Both the position numbers and the translations under genes were made by a program. Shown here piece after piece: positions 37,543-45,618 of a DNA stretch of 64,000 nt. Numbering within the stretch: position 1 is the stretch's first letter; every line of letters starts with the position of its first letter. This DNA comes from Rhizobium sp. BK602 (GTDB lineage: Bacteria; Pseudomonadota; Alphaproteobacteria; Rhizobiales; Rhizobiaceae): contig NZ_JACIBC010000004.1 in the NCBI RefSeq assembly GCF_014195095.1, forward strand, positions 248,001 to 312,000. The letters run 5' to 3'. The notes below the pieces were generated by a model. That model saw nothing but the letters and a program-made list of their open reading frames with translations. It was not told where the DNA came from and did not search any database.

Positions 37543-38835
37543 ATGCGGATTCCCAAATCGACCTTTATCCGTCCCGGCCGCAACGCCACCTACGGCATGG
37601 TGGCGATTGCGCTTTCCTTTTTCGTCTTCGCCTATTCCTCGCGGTTCGGGCAAGCCTCCATCCTTGCCTATTATGCGCTGTGGTTTCCGCTGGTCTTGCT
37701 CGATTACCGCAGCGTGCTCGGCAACTACCGCAAGCATCTCTGGATCTTCGCCTTCGGCGTTTTCACCTGCCTGTCGATCTTCTGGTCGGTGGTGCCGTCG
37801 ATTTCGGCCCGCGCCGGTATCCAGTACATGACGCATATCGTCTGCGCGCTGATCGCCATGCGCACGCTCGATATCCGCACGCTCACACGTGGCGCGATCG
37901 CCGGCGCCGGCATGGTGCTGATCTATTCGATCCTGTTCGGCTACTATGCCTTCGATCCCTTTGACGGCACCTACAGCTTTGTCGGTGCCTTCGATTCCAA
38001 GAACCAGCTCGGCTTCTATGCCTCGCTCGGCATTTATTTCGCCTTTGCCGCGGTCTTCATCCTCGGCGAACGCCGCATCTGGATGCTCGGTGCCGGCATT
38101 CTCGGCCTGCTGTCGGCCTACTGTCTGCACGCCTCGGCGTCGGCGACCTCAATGCTGACCACCGGCCTGGTCGTATGCCTCTGCATCGGCTTGCGCGTTA
38201 TCCTGTTTCTATCGCCGAGACAGCGCCAGAGGCTGTTCGTCGCCGCCGCCATATCCGGTGTCGTGCTCGCCGTTGCCGGCGTCTATCTCGGCGCCGTCGA
38301 TCTCGTGCTCGGCGCCTTCGGCAAGGATTCGACCCTGACCGGCCGCACCTATCTTTGGCAACAGGGCATAGCGGCCGCGCAGCTCAATCCTTTCTTCGGC
38401 GTCGGATATCAGGCCTATTGGGTACAGGGTTTTTCGGAGCCAGAACGCCTTTGGGACGAGTTCTACATCGGCTCCCGCGCCGGCTTCCACTTCCACAATA
38501 CCTATATCGAAACCACGGTGGAAACCGGTCTGATCGGTGTCTTCCTGCTTGCCTCAATCCTGCTTTCCACCATCATCGGTCACCTCAAGCGGTTTCTCGG
38601 CGATATCCGAAACGACGAATCCTATGTTCTGTTCGGCCTCACCACGCTGCTTCTGATCCGTTCCTTCGTTGAGATCGATATTCTCAATCCCTACCAGGTC
38701 GGTTCCTTCCTGTTCTATTTCGCGGCAGGAAAGCTGGCGATGAGAACCCGCACGTCGCCGATCGCTCCGCTTGCCGGCGATGACCGGATGGAGCTTGCGC
38801 CACCGGCAAACTGGGAGCCGCGGATCAGCAGATGA
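37543..38835 (+). CDS. exoQ: ExoQ, Wzy-like succinoglycan polymerase
   Basis: An inner-membrane protein of 430 residues with about 11 hydrophobic segments and an O-antigen-ligase/Wzy-type periplasmic loop (GRTYLWQQGIAAAQLNPFFGVGYQAYW). In S. meliloti ExoQ is needed for high-molecular-weight succinoglycan. AAGGAGAG lies just before the ATG. Its stop overlaps the exoZ start (ATGA). Confidence 0.92.
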   Translation: MRIPKSTFIRPGRNATYGMVAIALSFFVFAYSSRFGQASILAYYALWFPLVLLDYRSVLGNYRKHLWIFAFGVFTCLSIFWSVVPSISARAGIQYMTHIVCALIAMRTLDIRTLTRGAIAGAGMVLIYSILFGYYAFDPFDGTYSFVGAFDSKNQLGFYASLGIYFAFAAVFILGERRIWMLGAGILGLLSAYCLHASASATSMLTTGLVVCLCIGLRVILFLSPRQRQRLFVAAAISGVVLAVAGVYLGAVDLVLGAFGKDSTLTGRTYLWQQGIAAAQLNPFFGVGYQAYWVQGFSEPERLWDEFYIGSRAGFHFHNTYIETTVETGLIGVFLLASILLSTIIGHLKRFLGDIRNDESYVLFGLTTLLLIRSFVEIDILNPYQVGSFLFYFAAGKLAMRTRTSPIAPLAGDDRMELAPPANWEPRISR

Positions 38836-39833
38836 AGACCCTCTACGGCATCCAGTATCTTCGCGCCCTGGCCGCCCTCGCCGTCGTGGTTTTCCATGCG
38901 GCGGAACGCTCCGACAGCCATTTCGTCATCGGCGCCGCCGGCGTCGATGTCTTCTTCGTCATCAGCGGCTTCATCATGTGGACGATGAGCGAGCGCCGGC
39001 CGGTGACGCCGTTGCGCTTCCTTGCCGATCGGCTGCAGCGCATCGCGCCGTCCTACTGGATCGTCACCGCCATCATGATAGCCGGCGCCGTCGCCGGCCT
39101 GTTTCCGAACATGAGGCTGACGGCCGACCATATTCTCGGCTCGCTGTTCTTCATCCCGGTGCGCTCTCCGAGCAACGGCGAGATCTGGCCGATCCTGGTG
39201 CAGGGCTGGACGCTGAATTTCGAGATGTTCTTCTACGTCATCTTCGCCGCGACGCTGCTTCTGCCGCGCCGCATCCAGCTTGCCGGCATGGCCGCCGTCT
39301 TCTTCGCCTTCGTCATTGCCGGCGCCATCATCCATCCGCAAACGCCGCTGCTCGTGACCTATACGCGGCCGATCATCCTGGAATTCGTCGCCGGCGCCAT
39401 CCTGGGGCAGCTCTGGCTGTCCGGACGGGTTCCGGGCGCCGGCCTCGGCCTTTCGCTGATCCTGGTTGCATTGGCGGGCTTTACCGCCATCCAGCTTCTC
39501 CGACTGGATTTCAACGAATTGACCTGCGGACCGCTCGCCGTAGCGCTGGTGCTCGGCACGGTGTCGGTCGAACGCAGCGGCAGGCTGCCTGCCATTCCCC
39601 TGCTTGCCTATCTCGGCAACGGCTCCTATTCGATCTACCTTTGGCACACATTGGCAATCTCGGTGGTCGTCAAGCTGATGGCATCGATGCAAATGCCCTC
39701 CGATGTCATAACCTTCATCGGTGTCATCTCCGGCACGCTTCTCGGCGTCTGCGCCTATGAGATCGTCGAAAAGCCGCTGCGCAATCTGTTGAAGGGCCTG
39801 AGCTGGCAAAGGTCGCGTCCTTCGCCGGTCTGA
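38832..39833 (+). CDS. exoZ: ExoZ, succinoglycan acetyltransferase
   Basis: Acyltransferase family 3 membrane protein, 333 residues and about ten hydrophobic segments. The N-terminal YGIQYLRALAALAVVVFHA carries the family's catalytic-region His, and GVDVFFVISGFIMW is the second signature. In S. meliloti ExoZ adds the acetyl group of the repeat unit. It is coupled to exoQ and is the last exo gene here; exoB does not follow. Confidence 0.92.
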   Translation: MKTLYGIQYLRALAALAVVVFHAAERSDSHFVIGAAGVDVFFVISGFIMWTMSERRPVTPLRFLADRLQRIAPSYWIVTAIMIAGAVAGLFPNMRLTADHILGSLFFIPVRSPSNGEIWPILVQGWTLNFEMFFYVIFAATLLLPRRIQLAGMAAVFFAFVIAGAIIHPQTPLLVTYTRPIILEFVAGAILGQLWLSGRVPGAGLGLSLILVALAGFTAIQLLRLDFNELTCGPLAVALVLGTVSVERSGRLPAIPLLAYLGNGSYSIYLWHTLAISVVVKLMASMQMPSDVITFIGVISGTLLGVCAYEIVEKPLRNLLKGLSWQRSRPSPV

Positions 39834-40132
39834 GCGGCAACCAAACATCGTCGCTGATAGCACATCAACCGGCGGGGGACACGGCCGGCATCAATTGCGT
39901 GCAGGCGGTGCGGCCATCGGCGATGTCATAAGCCGGCTCCTTGCGACAACCGCAATCCTGGAACGGCGATGTCAACGGCCATGCAGATAGCCGAGCCGAG
40001 CTCTCATATTTTTTTAAAAACCAGTAAAATTCATGGGTTGATATTATATTAGATATATCTAATTAACGAGTGCTTCCGCAATGGAAGCACATTGATCCAA
40101 CGTCTTTTTCAACTCGATATGGAGGAAATACC
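39834..40132 (+). promoter_or_regulatory. Upstream region of the BP74-like gene: palindrome and hairpin
   Basis: The second half of this 299-bp space is strongly AT-rich. A 16-base perfect palindrome ATTAGATATATCTAAT lies at 40048-40063 and an 8-bp stem-loop GTGCTTCC / GGAAGCAC (5-base loop) at 40070-40090. The ribosome site GGAGGAA at about 40121 follows. The palindrome is a candidate operator and the hairpin may start the mRNA. The exoZ end shows only a short stem followed by seven Ts at about 40010. Confidence 0.5.
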
Positions 40133-40483
40133 ATGCCCCGTTATTTTGCCTTTGCACAAGACTCGTCACCAGGTCTGGAATTCATCATCGAGTTGACGGA
40201 TGAAAATCGGATCAATGAGGCATTGGATATCATTTCCGGCAAGGAGAAGAGCCGGATTCATGTCCATGGCAGGATCATCAAGAGAACTCAGCCATACAAT
40301 CCGAGATTCAGCTTCTATCTGGATCCGCAAACAATCAACTTCTTCGACATGGCCATCGAGGTCTGCGACGCAGACATGCTCTATGTCGAAGAGCATCTCG
40401 ACGAAGCCGGCGGCGCCTTCCTGCCCGGCGGCCATTGGTGCCCCTGGAACTCCAAAGTCGTCCGCGAGGTAACCCTTCGATAA
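40133..40483 (+). CDS. Small BP74-like protein
   Basis: A 116-residue protein beginning MPRYFAFAQDSS, with no signal peptide or membrane segment. Segments such as FIIELTDENRINEA, RIHVHGRIIKR, PYNPRFSFYLDP and GGAFLPGGHWCPWNSKVVREV resemble, from memory, small bacterial proteins related to the N-terminal domain of the slime-mould calmodulin-binding protein BP74. Their function is not known to me. An excellent ribosome site fixes the start at 40133; the frame is open back to 40070. The gene is monocistronic: its own AT-rich promoter lies before it and a bidirectional hairpin after it. Confidence 0.75.
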   Translation: MPRYFAFAQDSSPGLEFIIELTDENRINEALDIISGKEKSRIHVHGRIIKRTQPYNPRFSFYLDPQTINFFDMAIEVCDADMLYVEEHLDEAGGAFLPGGHWCPWNSKVVREVTLR

Positions 40484-40491
40484 GACGGAAT

Positions 40492-40533
40492 GGGCGGCAA
40501 TTCAGGTGAGACGATCCCGCCCGATTGCCGCCC
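40492..40533. terminator. Bidirectional hairpin between BP74-like gene and ABC permease
   Basis: GGGCGGCAAT (40492-40501) and its complement (40524-40533) form a perfect 10-bp stem with a 22-base loop. It lies between two convergent stop codons and probably ends both transcripts. Confidence 0.55.
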
Positions 40534-40562
40534 TTCTCAATGACACCGGGTGTCGAATATTT

Positions 40563-41534
40563 CTAACCGCGCCGGCGGCGCAACTGGTCGAAATAGACGA
40601 TCACGATGATCAGCAGGCCGGTGATGATGCGCTGCCAGAAGGAATTGAGGTTCAGCAGATTGGCGCCGTTGTTGATGGTGGCGAGGATGAAGGCGCCGAT
40701 CAGCGGGCCATAGACCGAACCGACCGCGCCGAACAGGCTGGTGCCGCCGATGACCGAGGAGGCGATCGCCTGCAATTCCCAGCCATCCGCCTGCGTCGCA
40801 TTGCCGATGGCGATGCGTGAGGCCAGCAGGACGCCGACGAAGGCGGCGCAGGTGCCGGACAGAATATAGGCGAGATAGATCATCCAGGTCACGTTGACGC
40901 CGGACAGGCGCGCGGCTTCGCGGTTCGAACCGACGGCGAAGAGATAGCGGCCCCAGCGGCTCAGATGCAGGAAGATGAAGGCCGGCACCGCCACCACGAT
41001 CACCATCCAGAACAGACTCGGAATCCCGAGGAAGTCGGAGACGGCGAAGTTGGTGAAATCGTCATTGACGATATTGATGGTCGAGCCGTTGGTGATCAGC
41101 AGGCCGATGCCGCGCAATGACGTCAGCGTCGCCAACGTGATGATGAAGGGCGGCAGGCCCATGCGGACGATGCCGAAGCCGTGGAAGGCGCCGATCAGCA
41201 CGCCGAAGGCAAGCGTGATCAGGACCGCCGCCCAGACCGGGAAGCCCGCCTGCAACAGCCAGGCGATGATCACCGTGCAGAAGCCGACGATGGCGCCGAC
41301 CGACAGGTCGATACCGGCGGTGATGATGACGAAGGTCTGCCCGAGGGCCAGGATTGCCGTCATCGACCCCTGTCGCATCAGGTTGGTGATGTTGAGCGGC
41401 GTCCAGAATTTATCCGTCCAGAAACCCAAAAGCACCCAGAGAGCGAGCAGCAGCAAGATCAGCGTCAGGCTGAAGAAGATGTTCATCTTGCGCCGCGGCG
41501 CTATGGCGGGGCCGTCTGTGGTATTCGTGGCCAT
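40563..41534 (-). CDS. Ribose-type sugar ABC transporter permease
   Basis: Inner-membrane permease (RbsC/BPD_transp_2 family) of 323 residues with about 9-10 hydrophobic segments. Signature stretches are LALGQTFVIITAGIDLSVGAIVG and the late GGTSLFGAVGSVYGPLIGAFILATI. AGGA precedes the ATG. It follows the ATPase (88 bp gap) and binding protein on the same strand, making a complete monosaccharide importer. Confidence 0.93.
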   Translation of the reverse strand: MATNTTDGPAIAPRRKMNIFFSLTLILLLLALWVLLGFWTDKFWTPLNITNLMRQGSMTAILALGQTFVIITAGIDLSVGAIVGFCTVIIAWLLQAGFPVWAAVLITLAFGVLIGAFHGFGIVRMGLPPFIITLATLTSLRGIGLLITNGSTINIVNDDFTNFAVSDFLGIPSLFWMVIVVAVPAFIFLHLSRWGRYLFAVGSNREAARLSGVNVTWMIYLAYILSGTCAAFVGVLLASRIAIGNATQADGWELQAIASSVIGGTSLFGAVGSVYGPLIGAFILATINNGANLLNLNSFWQRIITGLLIIVIVYFDQLRRRRG

Positions 41535-41622
41535 TCCTGTCCCTCTCTATTCTCGTTTTTATCTGTTGTTCGGAACGATCTCGCCTTTCCATGAAACGCG
41601 GAACCGTTCCTGCTCTTTGCAT

Positions 41623-43173
41623 TTACGTGCCGATCGCTTCGCCGAGGACTTCCTCATGCGTGGCGGCGTGAAAATCATGACTGGCGACGAGTTGGCCGCG
41701 GCGGAAGACATGCAGGCGGTCGGCGAGCTCATAGACTTCCGGCAGATAGGAGGAGATGACGATGATCCCCGCCCCTTCCTTCAGCAGCATCGCGAACAGC
41801 CGGTAGATTTCCGCCTTGGTGCCAACATCGACACCGACGGTCGGCTCGTCGAAGATGAAGAGCTTGGCGCCATGGCTCAGCCATTTGCCGATGACGACCT
41901 TCTGCTGGTTGCCGCCCGACATGGCGGAAACCAGAACACGCCGGCTCGGCGTCTTGATGCTCAAGTCGCGGATCTGCCTATCGGCATTGGCCGCCTCGCC
42001 ATGCGCGCTGATGACCGGGCCGCGGCTCAGCCGCTTGAAGACCGGCAGGTTGATATTGAGCCCGATCGGCAGGTTGAGGCAAAGCCCCTGGTCGCGACGG
42101 CTTTCCGGCGCAAGCGCAATGCCGAGATCCATGGCATCACGCTCGCTGCGGATATCGACCTTGCGGCCCTGCCAGTAGATCTCGCCCGCAGACAAAGGCT
42201 GGCGGCCGTAGAGACCGAGCGCGAATTCGCTGCGACCAGCGCCGATCAGTCCGTAGAGACCGACGATCTCTCCGGCCCTGACACTCAGCGAGATATCCTC
42301 GAAACCGGGGCCGGACAGGCCGCGCGTTTCCAGAATGGTCTCGCCGATCGGGATCTCTTCCTTGTGATAGATCTGCTCGATCGAGCGGTTGATCATCAGC
42401 TTGATCAGCTCGTCCTCGTTGGTTTCGCCGATCGAGCGGGTGCCGACATGGGTGCCGTCGCGCAGCACCGAGACGCGGTCGGCGAGTTCGAAGACCTCTT
42501 CCATGCGGTGGCTGATATAGACGATGGTGACGCCTTCGCCCTGCAGGCGGCGGATCAGCTTGAACAGCTGCGCCGATTCCTTGCGGGTGAGATAGGCGGT
42601 CGGTTCGTCGAAGATCAAAAATTGCGTGCCGCGCATAGCCGCGCGGGCGGTCGCGACAAGCTGCTGCTGGCCGATGGTGAGCGAGCTCAGCGGCACGCCG
42701 GCCGGCAGGCCGAAACCGAGATCGTCCAGCACGGCCTGCGCCATCTTCTCCATCTGCTTCTTGCGCATCAGCCCGAAGCGGTTGACCTCGTCGCCGAGAA
42801 AGAGATTGGCGGCAACCGTCAGATGCGGGCAGAGCACGACCTCCTGATGCACCGCGTTGATGCCGCGGGCGATCGCCTCGTTCGGATTGGCGAGGGCGAC
42901 CGGATGGCCGCACCAGAGGATTTCACCCGCCGTGCGGGTGATGACGCCGGTGAGCAGCTTGATGAGGGTCGATTTGCCGGCACCGTTTTCGCCGACGATG
43001 GCATGAACCTCGCCCGCCAGAAAGGTGACGGTCGCCGGCTTCAATGCCTCGACATAGCCATAGCGCTTATGCAGCCCCTTGAGCTCGAGAATGGGCGAGC
43101 CGGTCGGAACGCGATTGGCTTCCGTCCGCACGCTGTCATCGTGGCGATGACTGATCTCTTCGAGGCTCGTCAT
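41623..43173 (-). CDS. Ribose-type sugar ABC transporter ATPase (two domains)
   Basis: A 516-residue RbsA-type ATPase with two ABC modules. The first has Walker A GENGAGKST (residues 61-69), SLTIGQQQLV as signature and LIFDEPTAYLT as Walker B. The second has a degenerate Walker A (GLIGAGRSE) and an intact MSGGNQQKV signature, as usual for this family. GGGAGGAG precedes the ATG at 43173. It powers the permease at 40563-41534. Confidence 0.93.
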   Translation of the reverse strand: MTSLEEISHRHDDSVRTEANRVPTGSPILELKGLHKRYGYVEALKPATVTFLAGEVHAIVGENGAGKSTLIKLLTGVITRTAGEILWCGHPVALANPNEAIARGINAVHQEVVLCPHLTVAANLFLGDEVNRFGLMRKKQMEKMAQAVLDDLGFGLPAGVPLSSLTIGQQQLVATARAAMRGTQFLIFDEPTAYLTRKESAQLFKLIRRLQGEGVTIVYISHRMEEVFELADRVSVLRDGTHVGTRSIGETNEDELIKLMINRSIEQIYHKEEIPIGETILETRGLSGPGFEDISLSVRAGEIVGLYGLIGAGRSEFALGLYGRQPLSAGEIYWQGRKVDIRSERDAMDLGIALAPESRRDQGLCLNLPIGLNINLPVFKRLSRGPVISAHGEAANADRQIRDLSIKTPSRRVLVSAMSGGNQQKVVIGKWLSHGAKLFIFDEPTVGVDVGTKAEIYRLFAMLLKEGAGIIVISSYLPEVYELADRLHVFRRGQLVASHDFHAATHEEVLGEAIGT

Positions 43174-43240
43174 GGGCTCTCCTCCCTTTGGCCGGTCATG
43201 ATCCCCGTTCGCCTCCACGCGAACCGGGCCGAAATGGCAG

Positions 43241-43269
43241 GGGCCGCGCCAGGTCTCCCGGCGCGGCCC
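43241..43269 (-). other. Intercistronic hairpin after the sugar-binding protein gene
   Basis: GGGCCGCGCC / GGCGCGGCCC, a 10-bp perfect stem with a 9-base loop, begins 8 bases after the binding-protein stop and precedes the ATPase gene. Such hairpins often protect the binding-protein mRNA and give it higher expression than the downstream transporter genes. Confidence 0.6.
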
Positions 43270-43276
43270 GCAAGCG

Positions 43277-44266
43277 TTACTTGACCTTCGGGTTCAGCAG
43301 AGCGTCGATCTTCGGATCGCTCATGTTCGCCTTGGTCACGAGGTTGGCGCCGGTATCGACATTGGCCGCAACCTTTTCCTTCTTCGAGGCGGCTAGCGCC
43401 GTCTTGATGCCGTCATAGCCCATGCGATAGGGGTCCTGAACGACGAGGCCGGCGAGAACGCCCGACTTCAGGAAGCCGACGGTCTTGTCGTCATTGTCGA
43501 AGCCGATGACCTTGATCTTGTCGCCGAGCTTGTTTTCGGCGATCGCCTGGCCAACGCCCTGCGCCATGATCAGGTTGGAGGCGAAGACGCCGACGAGCTT
43601 CGGATTGGCGGTGATCAGGTCGGTCATGATGTTGAGGCCGGTGGTCGCCTGGCCGTCGGCATATTTGTCGGCCACGACCTTCAGGCCCGGATACTTGGCC
43701 TTGATCTCTTCCAGGAAGCCCTGGCGGCGCTGATCGAGCGAGCCGACGCCGGGCAGGCTGGTGATGATGGCGATTTCGCCCTCTTCCTTGCCGGTCATGC
43801 CCTTGATCGCAGCGGCAAGACCGTCGGCGGCAATGCGGCCGCCCTGGGTATTGTCGGTGGTCAGGAACGAGATGAAGGACTTGGAATCGGCGCCGGAATC
43901 GATGCCCACCACCGGCACGGACTTGGCTGCTTCATCGACCGGCTTGCCGAGTGCCTTGAACTCGGTCGGCGAGATGACGACGGCAGCCGGCTTGCCGGCC
44001 ACGGCATTTTCAAGAATGCTGATCTGGCCGTTGACGTCGGATTCCGACTGGGCGCCGAGCTCCGGCACGTTGACGCCGAGATCCTTGCCGGCCTTGCGGG
44101 CGCCGGCGAGAACGATCTGCCAATAGAAGGATGTCGTGTCCTTGACGATAATCGGGATCGTCACTTCGGCCGCAAAGGATTGCGCCGGCATGGCGACGGC
44201 AATCATGGCCGCACCGGCGAGACCGGCAAAGGCGCGGCGGGACAGAAGGGATTTGGCGATGGTCAT
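43277..44266 (-). CDS. Ribose-type periplasmic sugar-binding protein
   Basis: A 329-residue periplasmic binding protein of the Peripla_BP_4 (RbsB) type. Signal peptide about residues 1-32 ends SFA, then EVTIPIIVKDTTSFYWQIVLAGARKAGKDLG. Internal GIDSGADSKSFISFLTTDN, GGRIAADGLA and IKVIGFDNDD are family motifs. GAGGAG precedes the ATG. It heads the transporter genes. The neighbouring dehydrogenase and dehydratase point to an aldose such as fucose or a pentose, but the sugar is not proven. Confidence 0.92.
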   Translation of the reverse strand: MTIAKSLLSRRAFAGLAGAAMIAVAMPAQSFAAEVTIPIIVKDTTSFYWQIVLAGARKAGKDLGVNVPELGAQSESDVNGQISILENAVAGKPAAVVISPTEFKALGKPVDEAAKSVPVVGIDSGADSKSFISFLTTDNTQGGRIAADGLAAAIKGMTGKEEGEIAIITSLPGVGSLDQRRQGFLEEIKAKYPGLKVVADKYADGQATTGLNIMTDLITANPKLVGVFASNLIMAQGVGQAIAENKLGDKIKVIGFDNDDKTVGFLKSGVLAGLVVQDPYRMGYDGIKTALAASKKEKVAANVDTGANLVTKANMSDPKIDALLNPKVK

Positions 44267-44404
44267 TGATTTCTCCTCTCAACGCGCTCTTATCCTGCAC
44301 ACCGGCCGTTGAACGCTTGCGGCTCGGTATCGTGAACTCGATATGAGCTCACGCATTGCGGAGCGGCAGATAACCGACCCCGCCAAAACAGGCTTTCCTC
44401 CTCG

Positions 44405-44429
44405 TCGCACCGTCTCCTCGACGGTGCGA
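44405..44429 (-). terminator. Hairpin between aldo/keto reductase and sugar-binding protein genes
   Basis: TCGCACCGTC / GACGGTGCGA, a 10-bp perfect stem with a 5-base loop, lies 87 bases after the reductase stop and about 140 bases before the binding-protein start. It may end the dehydratase-reductase transcript or sit in the transporter leader. Confidence 0.45.
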
Positions 44430-44515
44430 TAGCTCTTTAATTTGCGTTGCATGATCTTATCCGAAAACCGCTTCACGCTTTTCGCTTCGCGGTCCTGCGG
44501 TTCGAGATCATGCTG

Positions 44516-45535
44516 TCAGACCCGGACGGCCTCGTCTCCCAAGGGTGGCGCGACCAGGGTCAATCCTTCGAATTCCGCATAAAGGCTCGCCGGAAGCTTC
44601 GGCTCGACGAGCTGCATGTTGCGGATCAAACTTGCCGCCTTCGCCGTGCCGATCAGCACAGAGGCGACCGACGGATTGGCGAGCGGAAACTGCAGCGCCG
44701 GCGCCGCAAGCGGGAGGCCATGGCGGCGGGCGACTTCCTCCATCGCGCCGACCTTGGCCAGGATGTCCGGCGTGGCCGGAAGATAATCGAAATGCGCGCC
44801 CGGCACCGGCCCGGTCGCGAGAATGCCGGAGTTGAAGACACCGCCGACCACGAGCGAGGTCCCCTTCTTCTCGCAGAGCGGCAGCAGGTCGGCGACGGCC
44901 GAACGGTCGAGCAGCGTGTAGCGGCCGGCAAGCAGGATGCAGTCGATATCGGCCTCGCGCATGACGTCGAGGCAGACCGGCACCTCGTTGACGCCGAGGC
45001 CATAGGCCTTGATCGCGCCCGAGGACTTCAGCTCCTCCAGCGCCTTCAGGCCGGAGCCGAGAAGCTGGCCGAGATAGTGGTCGTTCAGCGCCTTGCCGTG
45101 GGTATAGCCGCCGATATCGTGGACATAGAGGATATCGATGCGGTTGAGACCGAGGCGGGCATAGCTGAATTCCACCGACCGCATGATACCGTCATAGGAA
45201 TAGTCGTAATCCGCATCGAAGGGCAGAGGATCGACATAGCCGTAATTCGGCACCTTGTCGCTGGCAACCGGGCGCATCAGCCGTCCGACCTTGGTGGAAA
45301 GCACATAGCTGTCTTCCGGCTGGTCGCGCAGGAAATCGCCGACGCGGCGTTCGCCGAGACCGAAACCATACCAGGGCGCCACGTCGAAATAGCGGATGCC
45401 GCTATCCCATGCCGCCTGCAGGGTTTCGATGGCCTGATCGCGGGGGCAGGCGCGGTAAAGACCGCCAAGAGCCGCGGCACCGAAGCTGATCTCGGTGACC
45501 TCCAGATCCGTCCTGCCGATTCTTCTCGTTTTCAT
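44516..45535 (-). CDS. Aldo/keto reductase, aldose (fucose-type) dehydrogenase-like
   Basis: NAD(P)-dependent oxidoreductase of 339 residues. The AKR tetrad region is visible: FDVAPWYGFGLGERRVG (Asp and Tyr), LSTKVGR (Lys) and ILYVHDIGG (His). The subgroup includes D-threo-aldose 1-dehydrogenase (L-fucose dehydrogenase) and pyridoxal 4-dehydrogenase. With a sugar importer and a UxaA-type dehydratase beside it, oxidation of an aldose to its lactone is the likelier job. GGGAGAGG precedes the ATG at 45535. It is 83 bp downstream of the dehydratase gene. Confidence 0.85.
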   Translation of the reverse strand: MKTRRIGRTDLEVTEISFGAAALGGLYRACPRDQAIETLQAAWDSGIRYFDVAPWYGFGLGERRVGDFLRDQPEDSYVLSTKVGRLMRPVASDKVPNYGYVDPLPFDADYDYSYDGIMRSVEFSYARLGLNRIDILYVHDIGGYTHGKALNDHYLGQLLGSGLKALEELKSSGAIKAYGLGVNEVPVCLDVMREADIDCILLAGRYTLLDRSAVADLLPLCEKKGTSLVVGGVFNSGILATGPVPGAHFDYLPATPDILAKVGAMEEVARRHGLPLAAPALQFPLANPSVASVLIGTAKAASLIRNMQLVEPKLPASLYAEFEGLTLVAPPLGDEAVRV

Positions 45536-45618
45536 CACCTCTCCCTTGTGATGACTGCTCGATCGGTTTCCCCATGCCCGGCGTTCAGAGCCGGCCGCGG
45601 GGACATGCATATGCTGCC

